From positions 1 through 5,944 of the forward strand of contig JAWRJC010000155.1 in the NCBI GenBank assembly GCA_040307715.1: 5,944 nucleotides of DNA. The letters are read 5' to 3'. The stretch comes from RUG13615 sp040307715 (lineage in GTDB: Bacteria > Bacillota > Clostridia > Peptostreptococcales > Anaerovoracaceae). Shown here one piece after another: positions 4,456-5,944 of this stretch (positions are counted from its first letter, which is position 1; each line of letters begins with the position of its first letter). A model generated the notes under the pieces. The model did no database searches. It was given only the letters and a program-made list of their open reading frames with translations, and was not told the origin of the DNA. A program made the position numbers and the translations under genes.

Positions 4456-5944
4456 ATGGCCACATATTTCAACGAACCGTCCCGTACTTTCAATGAATAT
4501 CTGCTGATCCCCGGCTATTCATCGTCGGAATGCAGGACGGAAAACGTGTCTCTTGCGACCCCGCTTGCGAAGTACCGCAAGGGGGAGGAGGAATCGCCCG
4601 TCACCATCAACATCCCGCTCGTTTCGGCGGTCATGCAGGCGGTCTCCGATGACAATCTCGCCATCGCGCTCGCCAAGGAAGGCGGCATCTCTTTCATCTT
4701 CGGCTCCCAGTCCATCGAGAGCCAGGCCGCGATGGTCAAGCGCGTCAAAGACTACAAGGCGGGCTTCGTCAAGAGCGACAGCAACGTCCGTCCTGACCAG
4801 ACGATGGCGGACATCATCGCGCTGAAAGAAAAGTACGGCCACAGCACGATCGCTGTTACGGAAGACGGCACCGCAGAGGGCAGGATGGTCGGTCTGGTCA
4901 CGAGCCGCGACTACCGCGTCAGCCGCATGGATCCGGCAACACCGGTCAGCGACTTCATGACCCCGTTTGAAAAACTCGTCGTTGCAGAGGACGGCGTTTC
5001 CCTGAAGGAAGCCAACGACATCCTCTGGGACAACAAACTGAATGCGCTGCCTGTCGTCGACAAAGAGCAGCGTCTTGTGGCGTTCGTCTTCCGCAAGGAC
5101 TACGACAGCCACAAGACCAACCCGCTCGAAGTCCTCGACGAGCACAAGAGATATCTCGTCGGCGCGGGCATCAACACCCGTGACTACGAACAGCGCGTCC
5201 CGGCACTGGTAGAGGCCGGCGCGGATATCTTCACCATTGACAGTTCCGAAGGCTATTCCGAGTGGCAGGCGCGCACGATCGCGTGGATCCGCGAGAAGTA
5301 CGGCGACACCGTCAAAGTCGGCGCGGGCAACGTCGTCGACGCGGAAGGCTTCAAGTTCCTGGCAGACGCAGGTGCGGACTTCGTCAAGATCGGCATCGGC
5401 GGCGGTTCCATCTGCATCACCAGAGAGCAGAAGGGCATCGGCCGCGGTCAGGCATCCGCTGTGCAGGATGTCGCGGAAGCGCGCAACAAGTACTTCGAAG
5501 AGACCGGTATCTACATCCCGATCTGCTCCGACGGCGGCATCGTCTATGACTATCACATGACGCTGGCGCTGGCGATGGGCGCGGACTTCCTGATGCTCGG
5601 CAGATACTTCGCCCGCTTTGACGAGGCGCCCGGCGCGAGACTCTCTGTCAACGGCAACTACGTCAAGGAGTACTGGGGCGAAGGTTCCAACAGAGCCCGC
5701 AACTGGCAGCGCTATGACATGGGCGGCGACAGCAAACTGTCCTTCGAAGAAGGCGTTGACAGCTACGTTCCGTACGCCGGCAGTCTCTCCGACAACGTCC
5801 GCCAGTCCCTGCAGAAGGTCAAGTCCACCATGTGCAACTGCGGCGCGCTGTCCATCGAGGAACTGCAGCAGAATGCAAAACTGACGCTCGTTTCCGCCAC
5901 CTCCATCGTCGAGGGCGGTGCGCACGACGTCATCAAGAAGGATA
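4456..5944 (+). CDS. guaB: IMP dehydrogenase, Tritrichomonas-like type (3' end missing)
   Basis: The frame stays open to the right edge, giving 496 residues; family length near 503 suggests only a few are missing. The enzyme oxidises IMP to XMP with NAD+, the committed step to guanine nucleotides, in the cytoplasm. The N-terminus has the FNEYLLIPG strand; residues about 100-218 form two CBS repeats (Bateman domain) inserted in the TIM barrel. The barrel shows GAGINTRD (236-243), the NAD-contacting IDSSEG (261-266), KVGAGNVVD (287-295), the catalytic loop GIGGGSICITREQKGIG (313-329) with Cys320, CSDGG (357-361), GRYFARF (382-388), and the mobile flap with Arg419-Tyr420 in NWQRYD. Usual bacterial enzymes have GPGSICTTR and YRGMGS instead. 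From memory the match to Tritrichomonas foetus IMPDH is very close throughout. It has its own promoter, leader and ribosome binding site; guaA is not seen. Confidence 0.97.
   Translation, partial: MATYFNEPSRTFNEYLLIPGYSSSECRTENVSLATPLAKYRKGEEESPVTINIPLVSAVMQAVSDDNLAIALAKEGGISFIFGSQSIESQAAMVKRVKDYKAGFVKSDSNVRPDQTMADIIALKEKYGHSTIAVTEDGTAEGRMVGLVTSRDYRVSRMDPATPVSDFMTPFEKLVVAEDGVSLKEANDILWDNKLNALPVVDKEQRLVAFVFRKDYDSHKTNPLEVLDEHKRYLVGAGINTRDYEQRVPALVEAGADIFTIDSSEGYSEWQARTIAWIREKYGDTVKVGAGNVVDAEGFKFLADAGADFVKIGIGGGSICITREQKGIGRGQASAVQDVAEARNKYFEETGIYIPICSDGGIVYDYHMTLALAMGADFLMLGRYFARFDEAPGARLSVNGNYVKEYWGEGSNRARNWQRYDMGGDSKLSFEEGVDSYVPYAGSLSDNVRQSLQKVKSTMCNCGALSIEELQQNAKLTLVSATSIVEGGAHDVIKKD

Noticed and set aside
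4519..5925. 468-codon open frame on the minus strand opposite the IMP dehydrogenase
   Set aside because: The plus strand encodes a full set of IMP dehydrogenase motifs in order. The antisense frame is a by-product of the codon preference for C in third positions.

Overview
The window looks like chromosomal DNA from a fairly GC-rich anaerobic member of the Bacillota, probably class Clostridia. This is inferred from a CIRCE-controlled groES-groEL operon, an Asp23/Gls24-family protein, strong AGGAGG-type ribosome binding sites and sigma-A-like promoters. No phage, transposon, CRISPR, tRNA or rRNA signal was found, and the genus cannot be assigned from the sequence alone.

Layout. (1) Bases 1-810 (+) hold the 3' part of a gene joining a P-loop ATPase-like region to a C-terminal Asp23/Gls24 domain, closed by an intrinsic terminator at 851-879. 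(2) Bases 934-2987 (+) are a complete heat-shock chaperonin operon: sigma-A promoter, CIRCE operator, a leader hairpin, groES, groEL and a strong terminator at 3021-3049. (3) Bases 3097-4257 (-) are a complete gene, convergent to groEL, for a secreted lipoprotein with a HEILH zinc-metallopeptidase signature; I do not recognise its family. (4) Bases 4258-4455 are a divergent intergenic region with a well-formed promoter for the rightward gene, a possible leaderless promoter for the lipoprotein, an 8-bp inverted repeat around the rightward -35 box and a leader hairpin. (5) Bases 4456-5944 (+) hold an IMP dehydrogenase (guaB) that runs off the right edge with only a few residues missing. Its active-site sequences match the Tritrichomonas foetus type rather than the usual bacterial type.

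The four transcription units have different jobs: envelope-stress or unknown ATPase, protein folding, surface or secreted proteolysis, and guanine nucleotide synthesis. I see no evidence that they form one system. The best leads are the parasite-like IMP dehydrogenase, the ATPase-Asp23 fusion and the uncharacterised lipoprotein metallopeptidase. I did not find a convincing new multi-gene system.
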